DNA of 64,000 nucleotides, taken from Amycolatopsis sp. MtRt-6 (GTDB lineage: Bacteria; Actinomycetota; Actinomycetes; Mycobacteriales; Pseudonocardiaceae). The notes beneath the pieces are model-generated. The model made no database searches. It saw nothing but the letters and a program-made list of their open reading frames with translations, and was not told where the DNA came from. Below are positions 17,701-26,410 of this stretch, in pieces; the stretch's first letter is position 1, and every line of letters starts with the position of its first letter. Both the position numbers and the translations under genes were made by a program. The DNA lies in NCBI RefSeq assembly GCF_017308975.1, contig NZ_JADWPD010000003.1, positions 424,176 through 488,175 of the forward strand, given 5' to 3'.

Positions 17701-17702
17701 CC

Positions 17703-18341
17703 TTGCTCACCCGCCTGTCCCCCCTTTCCGAACTGGCCACGCGCCTGCGCACGGCCGGGTTCCCGCTCGCCGCGGACTGGCGCGTGGTCGACGGCTGGTT
17801 CCGGCCGTGGGCCGGCCAGGCCGGGCTGCGGGACGAGCTGCGCACGCAGCTCCGCGCGCTGTCCGCCGCGCAGGCCACCAAGGTCCTGCGCTCGTCCCGG
17901 GAAACGACCACGCACTTCGCCTGGTGCCTGCTCGATTCGCCGTCCGACCCGTTTTCCTTCTGGCTGCACGAATACAAGGCGCAGCAGGACTGGCGGGAGG
18001 GGTACGCGGATTCCGTGCACAACCACAGGTACCACTTCTGCACCACGATCCTCCGTGGTGACTACCTGCACGAAAGGTACGAAACGACGATCGACGGCGG
18101 CACCGGGCTGATCGCGGCCGCGCGGTTGCGCCGCCGGACGCGGTGCGCGGCCGGGTCCTGCGCCACCATGCTGGCCGACGAATTCCACCGGATCCCGGAG
18201 GCGGCCACCGGAACGATGACTTTCCTCGTGAAATCACGCCCGGTGAGCAGTTTCAGCTTGTCTTTCGACCCGGCCAGCGGAATCGGTCATCGTCACGTTC
18301 CGGTCGAGGTCCGATTGGGGGAATTGGCCGACCGCATCTAG
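17703..18341 (+). CDS. Cupin-fold protein resembling cysteine dioxygenase
   Basis: A 212-residue protein from a TTG at 17703 with GGGAG 6 bases upstream. The centre carries DSVHNHRYHFCTTILRGDYLHERYE near residues 100-122, a cupin motif 1 with two to three His that could bind one metal, as in cysteine-dioxygenase-like enzymes. A later DEFHRIPEA supplies the second-motif His. The N-terminal 60 residues are helical. The reaction is unknown; oxidation of a small thiol or amino compound is only a guess. It lies between the membrane protein and the HD gene, all rightward, behind one inverted repeat. Confidence 0.65.
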   Translation: MLTRLSPLSELATRLRTAGFPLAADWRVVDGWFRPWAGQAGLRDELRTQLRALSAAQATKVLRSSRETTTHFAWCLLDSPSDPFSFWLHEYKAQQDWREGYADSVHNHRYHFCTTILRGDYLHERYETTIDGGTGLIAAARLRRRTRCAAGSCATMLADEFHRIPEAATGTMTFLVKSRPVSSFSLSFDPASGIGHRHVPVEVRLGELADRI

Positions 18342-18414
18342 CTACACACCGGCGTCAGCGGCGCTTACCATTACTCCACCCGTCTGAACACCACGGCCGG
18401 GATGGGAGAGGTGT

Positions 18415-19086
18415 ATGCGCACGCAGGAAAGCACGATCGACCACGCCGTCGTCGCTGCTGTCGAAAGGAGTGTCCACCGGCTCTGCCGGCAGTACGCCGA
18501 CCGGCTGCAGTTCCACGGCTGGCACCACGTGGGTTTCGTCCGCGCGAAGGCCGCCGGTTTCGCCCGCCTCAACGGCGCCGACGTCACGGTGGTGGAAGTG
18601 GCCGCGCTGGTGCACGACGTCAACTACCTGGTGCTCCGGAACTCGCCGGCCGCGGCGGGCCGGAGCCTGCGGCGGGAAATCCTCGCCGAATGCGGCGTCC
18701 CGCCACGGATCGCGCAGTGGATCGACGAAATCGTCGACGAAGCGGAAATGGCCACCCGCGGCCGGGACATTTCGCTGGAAGCGCAGGCGTTGAGCGACGC
18801 GGACACGTTGTTCAAGGCACTGCCGGTGACGCCGGTGGTGCTGGCGCACCGCTACCTGCGCGAGAACGGGCTGAGCCTGCGCGAGCTGGCGCACAAGATC
18901 GTCGGCGAGCAGTGCGACGTCCACGAGGAGGGCTACTACTTCTACAACCCGGAGGCGGCGGCGACGTACTCGCGCTGGGCGACGGCGAACCTGCAGCTGT
19001 GGCAGTGCATCAAGGAGGCGGTCGACGACCCGACGGTGGTCGAGCTGCTTGACGCGGTGCACGCGGTCGACGCGCTGGCGTCCTAG
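18415..19086 (+). CDS. HD-domain metal-dependent protein
   Basis: A 223-residue protein from the ATG at 18415 (SD GGGAGAGG). Metal-binding pattern: FHGWHHVGFVRAKA near residue 33 (H...HH), then VAALVHDVNYLV with the HD pair near 64-65, and ALSDADTLFKA with the C-terminal Asp near 128. This is the HD phosphohydrolase/oxygenase fold. Both nucleotide phosphatases and di-iron oxygenases use it, and the motifs do not decide between them. It follows the cupin gene by 73 bases and has its own SD. Confidence 0.75.
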   Translation: MRTQESTIDHAVVAAVERSVHRLCRQYADRLQFHGWHHVGFVRAKAAGFARLNGADVTVVEVAALVHDVNYLVLRNSPAAAGRSLRREILAECGVPPRIAQWIDEIVDEAEMATRGRDISLEAQALSDADTLFKALPVTPVVLAHRYLRENGLSLRELAHKIVGEQCDVHEEGYYFYNPEAAATYSRWATANLQLWQCIKEAVDDPTVVELLDAVHAVDALAS

Positions 19087-19114
19087 GGGCCTGCGTGCCG
19101 GTCGCGCGCGGCGG

Positions 19115-19603
19115 TCAGGCGTTCCGCCACTCATCGGTGGCACAGCCGACTTCGTACTGCCACCACCCGTTCTCCTGCCCTTGGGTCAGGAGCGCCTTGA
19201 TCCCGTGGAAGTCGCCGCCGGCCGGTACGTTGAAGGCCACCATCGGGAAGTCCGCGCTGAAGACTTCGCCACCGAGCCCGAACGTCGAGAGATGCCGATG
19301 AACTGCCTGGGGACTGCGTCCCAGCGGACCGGTGGGAACAGGCACCACGCGAACCGTGCAGTTGCCGGAGGCACTGACCCGCCCCACGGCCCAGTGCAGC
19401 CCGTCCGGGTCGGTCCGGAACCGCACCACGTCACCCTCGGCCACCCCGTTCTGAAGAAAGGGGACGTTCTCCACGCGAGCCGTGTCAGCGCTGAGCCTCG
19501 TAGCCCACAGACCCTCGGTGTCCTGCGGGAACCACCCCTCGCGGGGAACGAACCGGAACCAGACCTTGATCTTCTCGACCGCGCTCTCCATGGCGAGCAT
19601 CAT
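19115..19603 (-). CDS. DUF4265 domain protein
   Basis: A 162-residue protein. I chose the ATG at 19603 because AGGG lies about 9 bases upstream; later in-frame ATGs at 19600 and 19591 are possible. Typical DUF4265 features: EKIKVWFRFVPREGWFPQDTEGLWA, VENVPFLQNGVAEGDVVRF, and a C-terminal ENGWWQYEVGCA. The family is a small soluble domain of unknown function common in actinobacteria, often near toxin or polymorphic-immunity genes. Nothing here shows such a role. It lies between the HD gene and the aldolase, transcribed leftward with the latter. Confidence 0.7.
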   Translation of the reverse strand: MMLAMESAVEKIKVWFRFVPREGWFPQDTEGLWATRLSADTARVENVPFLQNGVAEGDVVRFRTDPDGLHWAVGRVSASGNCTVRVVPVPTGPLGRSPQAVHRHLSTFGLGGEVFSADFPMVAFNVPAGGDFHGIKALLTQGQENGWWQYEVGCATDEWRNA

Positions 19604-19689
19604 GCCGGTCGCCCTGACCGGCGTGCGGGCCTGCCTCGCGTTCCCTTCGCGCCGGTGGCCGGGGTGATCATCGTCGCCGGCTCGCCACG

Positions 19690-20340
19690 TCAACCCTGCC
19701 CGTAACCCCGCAGCCGGTCGACGACGTTGGCGACCTCCGGCGGCGGCAGGAGGTTGGGCCGGCCGGCGCTCTGGGCGAGCAGCCACACGCGGCAGGCCCA
19801 TTCGAGCTGCTGGGCGCGGTGGTAGGCGGCTTCGAGGCCGTCGCCGTAGGTGAGGGTGCCGTGGTTGGCCATCAGGCAGCCACGGCGTCCTTCCAGTGCC
19901 TCCAGCACGGCCGCGGCGAGCTCCGGTGTGCCGTAGGTGGCGTAGCGCGCGACGCGCACCGACGGGCCGATGGTGGCGATGATGTAGTGGATCGGCGGAA
20001 CTTCCCGGACGAGCGTCGAGACGGCGGTGGCGTGCGGCGAGTGCGTGTGGACGACGGCGGTGACGGGCTCACCGTCCGGGTCACGAACGTCCCAGTACAC
20101 GGACAGGTGCATCGGAAGTTCACTCGTCGGCTTGAACGAGCCGTCGACGACCTGCCCGCCGAGATCGACAACGGGGATGTCGGCGGGGGTCAGGGCCGAG
20201 TAGGCGACCCCGGTGGGCGTGACGGCGACGAGGTCACCGGCCCGCACGGAGACGTTGCCGGAGGTACCGACAACCAGGCCGTCACCGACCATCCGGCGCG
20301 CATAGGCGCACACGGCGGCCCGCTCGGTCTCGAGGATCAT
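19690..20340 (-). CDS. Class II aldolase/adducin-family protein (fuculose-phosphate-aldolase-like)
   Basis: A 216-residue protein, standard length. GTSGNVSVR near 25-33 is the substrate phosphate loop, SELPMHLSVY near 73-82 holds the catalytic Glu, and VVHTHSPHA near 96-104 and NHGT near 158 supply the zinc ligands. It should cleave a sugar phosphate to DHAP or a related C2/C3 unit plus an aldehyde; the exact sugar is unknown. No sugar kinase or transporter sits next to it. Confidence 0.85.
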   Translation of the reverse strand: MILETERAAVCAYARRMVGDGLVVGTSGNVSVRAGDLVAVTPTGVAYSALTPADIPVVDLGGQVVDGSFKPTSELPMHLSVYWDVRDPDGEPVTAVVHTHSPHATAVSTLVREVPPIHYIIATIGPSVRVARYATYGTPELAAAVLEALEGRRGCLMANHGTLTYGDGLEAAYHRAQQLEWACRVWLLAQSAGRPNLLPPPEVANVVDRLRGYGQG

Positions 20341-20449
20341 GCACAGGTCCCGTCTCGTGGGTGATCAAGCGGCTGCTGTGCAGACTGCCAGTCACCCACG
20401 AGTGTCGGCCACCTCCCCGGCCGGGGGATTTGTGCGCTATGCCGAGCGG

Positions 20450-21346
20450 CTAGGCCTTCGCCGGAGCCGCGGGAGGAGCGGCCGCCGCCGGAGCCTTTGG
20501 GGCCGGCGCCGGCTTCCGGTCCCCATTCGCGGGAGCAGCCTCCTCGACCGGTGCCAGCAGCCGCATGGCCTCCTTGACCGCCACATCCGTCGCCGCGATG
20601 CGCTCGGCCACCTTCGACCGCAGGTCCAGTGCCAGCTTCCGGTTCTGGTCCGCCGTCGCCTGGGAGGCCTGGGCCGCGGCCAGCGCCGCCTCCGTCTCGC
20701 GCTTCTTCTGCGCGAACTCCTCCTCGAAGGCCTTCTTCCGCGCCGCCAGCTCCTCCGCCGCCTTCCGGTCCGCCTCCTCGCGGACCGCGGCCGCCGCTGC
20801 CTCCGCCTTCGCGTCTGCTTCCGTGCGGGCCCGCTCGGCCGCCGCTGCCAGCTCGACCCGCTTCGCTCCCGCCGCCGCGTTCAGCTTCTCGATCTCGGCC
20901 CGCGCCTCCGACAGCAGCCGCGCGCGGTCCTCCTCCGCGTCCTTCGCCAGCTTGTCGGCCGTGCGGCGGGTCTCGTGCGCGTACTTGTCCGCCTGGTCGC
21001 GGGTCGAGGCCGCGTCGGCCTCCGCTGCCGAACGCAGGTCCGCGATCTCCTCCTCGGCCAGCTGCATCATCATCCGGACGCGCTCGGCCATCGCGCCCGC
21101 GCCGGACGGGCTCGAGCTCATCCTCGCCAGCGCGGCCTTCGTCTCGGCCAGCTCCTTCTGCGCGTACGCGAGGGCCTTCGTCAGATCCGCGGACGTCGCG
21201 ACGGCGTCGTCGCGGTTTCGGGACGTCTCGCGCAGCTCCTTGGTCAGCTCGGCGAGACGCTCGTCGACCTGACGCTGGTTGTAGCCGCGGACACCCACGG
21301 CGAACTGGGCGGTCTTCGGGGAGTGGGGCTTCTCAGGCGCGACCAT
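20450..21346 (-). CDS. DivIVA-like coiled-coil protein
   Basis: A 298-residue protein. The N-terminus QFAVGVRGYNQRQVDERLAEL matches the DivIVA/Wag31 membrane-binding hook. The rest up to about residue 255 is almost uninterrupted Ala/Glu/Lys/Arg coiled coil, and a Pro/Ala-rich tail of about 40 residues ends the protein. Such proteins scaffold polar growth or septum formation and self-assemble at curved membrane. This is not the main Wag31 gene (no division cluster around it) but one of the extra coiled-coil paralogues. It is divergent from the DUF445 genes. Confidence 0.75.
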   Translation of the reverse strand: MVAPEKPHSPKTAQFAVGVRGYNQRQVDERLAELTKELRETSRNRDDAVATSADLTKALAYAQKELAETKAALARMSSSPSGAGAMAERVRMMMQLAEEEIADLRSAAEADAASTRDQADKYAHETRRTADKLAKDAEEDRARLLSEARAEIEKLNAAAGAKRVELAAAAERARTEADAKAEAAAAAVREEADRKAAEELAARKKAFEEEFAQKKRETEAALAAAQASQATADQNRKLALDLRSKVAERIAATDVAVKEAMRLLAPVEEAAPANGDRKPAPAPKAPAAAAPPAAPAKA

Positions 21347-21475
21347 CGGGCCACCTTAATGAGCCGGGGACCGTGCAGACGTACCGCCAAAAGGATGCAT
21401 CACGGATATTGGAACCCCCGGTAACACATGGCATTCTGAGCTTGTTGACCAGCGGTTAACGGCGGGGAGGCCACT

Positions 21476-22693
21476 ATGGACATACTCGCCGACATCGGCG
21501 CGCACTGGCACGTCTACGCCACCATGCCGCTCATCGCCGCGCTCATCGGCTACCTCACCAAGCGCGTCGCCATCGAGATGATGTTTCGCCCGCTGGAGTT
21601 CAAAGGCGTCCGGCCCTTCGGCTGGCAGGGCGTCATCCCGGCGAACGCGCGGCGGATGGCCACCACGGCCGTCGACCTGCTGACCCGCAACCTCGTCGAC
21701 CCGAAGGAGATCTTCAGCAGGCTCGATCCGGAAGAAATGGTCAAGGAGCTCGAACCACCCCTGCTGAAGGCCGTCGAAGAGGTCACGCGGGAGGTCATGG
21801 AGACCTACCAGCCGCGGCTGTGGGAGATGCTGCCGGCGCGGGCGCAACGGCTGCTCGTCGACCAGGTCCGCGCGCAGGCCCCCGCCGTCGTCAAGCGGCT
21901 GCTGCGGGACGTCTCCGCCAACATCGACGACGTCCTCGACGTCAACGACATGTTGATCGGCGCGATGGTCCGCGACAAGTCGCTCACCTGCCGGCTGATC
22001 CGCGAGGTCGCCACGCCCGAGTTCAAGTTCATCGCGCGCTCGGGGATCTGGTTCGGGTTCGTCATCGGGCTCGTCCAGTCCGTCGCCTGGGCGCTGACGA
22101 AACAGCCGCTGATCATGCCGATCTTCGGTTTCGTCACGGGCTTCGTCACGGACTGGCTCGCCCTCAAGATGATCTTCTACCCGCGCGAGCCACGCGGGTT
22201 CGGCTTCTTCCGCTGGCAGGGCATGTTCCAGAAACGCCGCCAGGAGGTCGCCGCCGACTACGGGGCGCTGATCGCCGACGAGGTGCTCACCGTGCGGAAC
22301 GTGATGGAGGCCGTGCTCACCGGGCCGCGCTCGGACAAGCTGTTCGCCATGGTCACCCGCGAGGTCCAGCGCACGATCGACGCGCAGGCGAGCATCGCCA
22401 AGCCACTGGTCGCGCTGACCATCGGCGGCCGGCAGTACCAGGAGATGAAGCGCGCGGCAGCCGCCAAAGCGATCGAGTTCCTCCCCGAAACGGTGAAACA
22501 CGTCGAGAGCTACGCCACCGGCGCCCTCGACGTCCGGAACACGATCGTCACGAAGATGCAGCAGCTGACCCCGCTCGAGTTCGAAGGCATCCTGCGGCCG
22601 GCGTTCAAGCAGGACGAGTGGAAGCTCATCGCCGTCGGCGCGGTGATCGGCGGCCTGGTGGGTGAACTCGAGGTGCTGCTCCTGCTGCACTGA
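21476..22693 (+). CDS. DUF445 membrane protein, paralogue 1
   Basis: A 405-residue protein. TM helices: about 15-33 (MPLIAALIGYLTKRVAIEMMF), a central pair at about 186-225 (GIWFGFVIGLVQ... LIMPIFGFVTGFVTDWLALKMIF), and a C-terminal one (EWKLIAVGAVIGGLVGELEVLLLL). The soluble parts are helical. The motifs YLTKRVAIEMMFRPLEF and DWLALKMIFYPREP define DUF445 (YheB/UPF0754-like); function is unknown. It is first of three tandem paralogues. Confidence 0.85.
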   Translation: MDILADIGAHWHVYATMPLIAALIGYLTKRVAIEMMFRPLEFKGVRPFGWQGVIPANARRMATTAVDLLTRNLVDPKEIFSRLDPEEMVKELEPPLLKAVEEVTREVMETYQPRLWEMLPARAQRLLVDQVRAQAPAVVKRLLRDVSANIDDVLDVNDMLIGAMVRDKSLTCRLIREVATPEFKFIARSGIWFGFVIGLVQSVAWALTKQPLIMPIFGFVTGFVTDWLALKMIFYPREPRGFGFFRWQGMFQKRRQEVAADYGALIADEVLTVRNVMEAVLTGPRSDKLFAMVTREVQRTIDAQASIAKPLVALTIGGRQYQEMKRAAAAKAIEFLPETVKHVESYATGALDVRNTIVTKMQQLTPLEFEGILRPAFKQDEWKLIAVGAVIGGLVGELEVLLLLH

Positions 22694-22715
22694 CCGCGGC
22701 CGATAACGTGCGCGC

Positions 22716-23437
22716 GTGGACTTCGGCACGCACTGGCAGGTGTACGTCACCATGCCGGTCATCGCGGCGCTGATCGGCTACGTCACCAAGCGCGTCGCCA
22801 TCGAAATGATGTTCCGGCCACTCGAATTCGTGGGCATCAAGCCCTTCCTCGGCTGGCAGGGCGTGCTTCCCGCGAACGCCGAGCGGATGGCGGCCACTTG
22901 GCCCTCAAGATGATCTTCCTGCCGCGCGAACCACGCCGGTTCTTCGGCCTCTGCACCTGGCAGGGCATCTTCCAGAAGCGCCGCGACCAGGTGGCCGCCG
23001 ACTACGGCGACATGATCGCGCGCGAGATCATCACCATCCCGAACCTGCTGGAGGCGGTGCTGCGCGGCCCGAAGTCCGACCGGCTGTTCGCACTGATCAC
23101 CCGCGAGGTGCAGAAGACGATCGACGCGCAGGCGAGCGTCGTCAAGCCGTTCGTCGCCATGGCCGTCGGCACGAAACGGTTCCAGGAGATGAAGCAGACG
23201 GCGGCGGCGAAGGCGGCGGAACGCGTCCCGGAGACCATCCGGTACGCCGAGGACTACGCAATCAACGCCCTCGACGTGCGCAACACGATCGTCGACCGGA
23301 TGAAGCGGCTGAGCGCGCTGGAGTTCGAGCAGCTGCTGCGGCCGGCGTTCCGGCAGGACGAGTGGAAGCTCATCGCCGTCGGCGCGGTCATCGGCGGGCT
23401 CGTCGGGGAACTGCAGGTGCTGGCCCTACTCGGGTAG
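22716..23437 (+). pseudogene. DUF445 paralogue 2, internally deleted and frameshifted
   Basis: The GTG at 22716 begins an N-terminus nearly identical in pattern to its neighbours up to ANAERMAAT (about 22897). The sequence then jumps to LALKMIFLPREPRRFFG in another frame and continues to a proper DUF445 C-terminus at 23437. By comparison with paralogue 1, about 490-500 bases (about 165 codons, including the first central helix) are missing, and the join is out of frame with a stop at 22911-22913. The 3' part alone (from 22898) would lack the N-terminal membrane region and has no evident SD, so I treat the gene as dead. Confidence 0.85.
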
Positions 23438-23478
23438 GGCGGTACGGTTTCGATCTCGGGATCGCGAGGGAGGCCGGA

Positions 23479-24687
23479 ATGGACGCTGTCCTGCACGACC
23501 TCGCCCTGCACTGGCCGCTCTACGCGGCGATGCCGTTCGTCGCCGCGCTGATCGGGTACGTCACCAAGCGCGTCGCCATCGAGATGATGTTCCGGCCCCT
23601 CGAGTTCATCGGGATCCCGCCGCTGCTGGGCTGGCAGGGTGTCGTCCCGAAGCACGGCGGGCGGATGGCCGCGGTCGCGACCGAGCTGCTGACGGCCAAC
23701 CTGCTGGACCTGCGTGAGGTGCTCGAACGGATCGACCCGGTGATCATCACCAGCGAGCTGGAGCAGCCGCTGCTGAAGGCGGTCGACCACACCGCGCGCG
23801 AGGTGCTGGCCGAGCACCACCCGCGGCTGTGGGAGGTGCTGCCGACGCTGGCGCAGGAGATGCTGATCAAGCAGGTCCAGGCGTCGGCGCCGCGGCTGGT
23901 GCGCGAGTTCCTCGACGACGTCCGCGAGAACCTCGACGAGGTGCTCGACGTCCAGCACATGACGGTCCAGCGGCTGACCCGGGACAAGAAGCTGCTCGTG
24001 CGGCTGATCCGCGAGACGTCCCGGCCGGAGATGGCGTTCATCGCGCGGATGGGCATCTACTTCGGCTTCGCGCTGGGGCTCGTCCAGACGATCGTGTGGG
24101 CGTTCACCCGCGAGCCGTGGGTGCTGCCGATCTTCGGCGGCGTGATCGGCCTGTGCACGGACTGGCTGGCGATCAAGCTGATCTTCGTCCCCCGCGAGCC
24201 GGTGCGGGTCGGGCGGGTGATCTTCCAGGGCAAGTTCCAGCGCCGCCGGGCCGAGGTGGCGCGGCAGTACGGCGAGCTGATCGCGAACGAGGTGCTGACC
24301 GTCCAGAACCTGCTGGACGCGATCCTGCGCGGCCCCCGCGCGGACCGCCTGGCGGCTCGGGTGGAGCACCTGGTGTCGGAAACGGTCGACGCGCAGATGC
24401 CCCTGGCCTGGACGGTGGGCGGCACGCGCCTGAAGGAGATGAAGCACGCGGCGGCCCGCAAGGCCCTCGAACAGCTGCCGGACACGGCCCGGCACGCCGA
24501 GGGCTACCTCACGGAGGCGATGGACGTGGCGAAGGTGATCGAGCAGCGGATGCTGGCGTTGACACCGCTGGAGTTCGAGGGCCTGCTGCGGCCGGCGTTC
24601 CGGCAGGACGAGTGGAAGCTGATCGCCGTCGGCGGGGTGATCGGGTTCGTGGTCGGTGAGCTGCAGGTCCTGCTGATGCTGGGTTAG
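23479..24687 (+). CDS. DUF445 membrane protein, paralogue 3
   Basis: A 402-residue protein from the ATG at 23479 with GAGGGAGG upstream. It has the same architecture as paralogue 1: N-terminal helix with YVTKRVAIEMMFRPLEF, a long helical domain, the central pair (GIYFGFALGLVQTIVWAF... VIGLCTDWLAIKLIF) and the C-terminal helix EWKLIAVGGVIGFVVGELQVLLML. The sequences of paralogues 1 and 3 diverge mainly in the helical soluble part. Its stop overlaps the convergent znuB stop by 4 bases. Confidence 0.85.
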   Translation: MDAVLHDLALHWPLYAAMPFVAALIGYVTKRVAIEMMFRPLEFIGIPPLLGWQGVVPKHGGRMAAVATELLTANLLDLREVLERIDPVIITSELEQPLLKAVDHTAREVLAEHHPRLWEVLPTLAQEMLIKQVQASAPRLVREFLDDVRENLDEVLDVQHMTVQRLTRDKKLLVRLIRETSRPEMAFIARMGIYFGFALGLVQTIVWAFTREPWVLPIFGGVIGLCTDWLAIKLIFVPREPVRVGRVIFQGKFQRRRAEVARQYGELIANEVLTVQNLLDAILRGPRADRLAARVEHLVSETVDAQMPLAWTVGGTRLKEMKHAAARKALEQLPDTARHAEGYLTEAMDVAKVIEQRMLALTPLEFEGLLRPAFRQDEWKLIAVGGVIGFVVGELQVLLMLG

Positions 24688-25559
24688 GCCGCCGCGACGA
24701 GCGCCGGGTCGACCGAACGGACCCGGGTCCGGCGGTCGCGCTGCCACGCCAGGATCCGGCACACCACGTAGATGAGGAACGAAATCGCCGTCACGAACGC
24801 GCTCACCGGGAGGCCCGGCGCCAGTGACAGCACGATCCCGCCGATCGCCGACACCTCGGCGAACACCACCGCCAGCACCGTCGCCTTCCACGGGGACGCC
24901 GTCACGCGAGCGGCCGCGGCCGCCGGCGTCACCATCAGCGCCACCACCAGGAGCGACCCGACCACCTTCACGCTCAACGCGGTCGAAACACCCACCAGCA
25001 GGGCGAAAACCACCGTCAACGACTTCACCGGGACCCCGCGCGCCACGGCCACGTTCCGGTCGACCGAAGCGAACAGCAACGGCCGGTACACCAGCGCCAG
25101 CACCGCCAGCACCACCACCGACGACACCACGAACAACGTCAGGTTCGTCGAGTCGATCGTGATGATCTGACCGGTCAGGATCCCGAACTTGTTCCCGGAC
25201 CGTCCTTTGTAGAACGACAGGAACAGCACGCCCATGCCGAGCCCGAACGACAGGATCACGCCGATCACCGAGTCGCGGTCGGCGTCACGCGCGCCGAGGA
25301 TGCCCAGCAGCAGCGCCGCCACCACCGCGCCGATCAGCGCGCCGTACTCGACGCCGATGCCGAGCAGCAGGGCCGCCGCGCCGCCGGTGAACGCCAGCTC
25401 CGACGTCCCGTGCACCGCGAACGACATCCGGCGCATCACGATCAGCGGGCCCAGCACGCCGGCCACCAGACCGAGGATCGCGGCCGCGAGCAGCGCCGTC
25501 TGGACGCCGTCGAGCTCGGTGATCAGCTCCCAGGTCTTGCCGAAGTCGAACAGATCCAA
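24684..25559 (-). CDS. znuB: Zinc ABC transporter permease (ZnuB-like)
   Basis: A 291-residue ABC-3 family permease with about eight hydrophobic segments. Typical features: PLIVMRRMSFAVHGTSELAFTGGAAALLLG, the conserved GxLGARDADRDSVIGV region, and VKVVGSLLVVALMVTPAAAAARVTASPW. It forms the membrane channel with the ATPase encoded just upstream (gap 3 bases) and takes zinc from the lipoprotein. It is third gene of the leftward operon. Confidence 0.9.
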   Translation of the reverse strand: MDLFDFGKTWELITELDGVQTALLAAAILGLVAGVLGPLIVMRRMSFAVHGTSELAFTGGAAALLLGIGVEYGALIGAVVAALLLGILGARDADRDSVIGVILSFGLGMGVLFLSFYKGRSGNKFGILTGQIITIDSTNLTLFVVSSVVVLAVLALVYRPLLFASVDRNVAVARGVPVKSLTVVFALLVGVSTALSVKVVGSLLVVALMVTPAAAAARVTASPWKATVLAVVFAEVSAIGGIVLSLAPGLPVSAFVTAISFLIYVVCRILAWQRDRRTRVRSVDPALVAAA

Positions 25560-25562
25560 AAC

Positions 25563-26408
25563 TCAGCCCACTTGCTCTTCGACGTCGTGTTCGTGGTGGT
25601 GCGGCTCGGCTTCGCACAACGCGCTCTGCGCGCCCGCGATGTGGATCTGGCCACCGACCTTGAGCACCTCGACGCGGGTGCCGTACAGCTGCGACAGCGT
25701 CGACGTGGTCATGACCTCGTCCGGCCTGCCGATCCGGAACTGCCCGTTGACCAGGTAGAGCACGCGGTCGACGAACGGCAGCACCGGGTTGATCTCGTGC
25801 GTCACGAACAGCACGGCGGTGCCCGACGACCGGCGCCGCTCGTCGATCAGCTCGCTGATCGCGCGCTGGTGGGCCAGGTCGAGGGACAGCAGCGGCTCGT
25901 CGCACAGCAGCACTTCGGGGTCGCCGACCAGTGCCTGCGCCACCCGCAGCCGCTGCTGCTCGCCGCCGGACAGCCGGCCGACCGGCTGCTTCGCGTAGCG
26001 GGTCGCCCCCACGGCGGAAACCGCCGCGGCGACCTGACGGCGTCGTGCCGCCATGCCGGCCAGCCCGAACCCCCAGCGGTGCCCGTCGAGGCCCAGCCCG
26101 ACCAGGTCGACGCCCCGCAGCGTCAGCGCCTCGTCGATGGCGCGCTGCTGCGGGATGTACCCGACCCTGCGGTTCGCGCCGCCCGGACGGCCGCCCGCGA
26201 TCTCGACCGTGCCCGCCGACAGGTCCTGCATGCCGAGCAGCGCCTTGAGGAAGCTGCTCTTGCCGGAACCGTTCGGGCCGAGCACGGCGAGGAACTCCCC
26301 CGGCTCGACGACGAGGTCCAGCCCCGACCAGAGGGTGCGGGGGCCGAACGCGAGCCCCGCCCCGCGGACCCGGACCGCGGGGCGCACGTCGTCGGATGCG
26401 GGTGACAT
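25563..26408 (-). CDS. znuC: Zinc ABC transporter ATPase (ZnuC-like)
   Basis: A 281-residue protein from the ATG at 26408; the open frame extends much further upstream but that is only read-through. Walker A GPNGSGKSS near 44-52, Q-loop IPQQ, signature LSGGEQQR near 150 and Walker B VLLCDEP near 172, followed by the H-loop THE. The C-terminus is His-rich (EPHHHEHDVEE), a probable metal-sensing or metal-buffering tail. It starts 2 bases after the substrate-binding protein's stop. Confidence 0.92.
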   Translation of the reverse strand: MSPASDDVRPAVRVRGAGLAFGPRTLWSGLDLVVEPGEFLAVLGPNGSGKSSFLKALLGMQDLSAGTVEIAGGRPGGANRRVGYIPQQRAIDEALTLRGVDLVGLGLDGHRWGFGLAGMAARRRQVAAAVSAVGATRYAKQPVGRLSGGEQQRLRVAQALVGDPEVLLCDEPLLSLDLAHQRAISELIDERRRSSGTAVLFVTHEINPVLPFVDRVLYLVNGQFRIGRPDEVMTTSTLSQLYGTRVEVLKVGGQIHIAGAQSALCEAEPHHHEHDVEEQVG

Positions 26409-26410
26409 GG

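Noticed and set aside
22898..23437. Stand-alone short DUF445 gene
   Set aside because: It lacks the N-terminal membrane region and an SD, and joins a matching N-terminal fragment just upstream; a deletion pseudogene explains both pieces.
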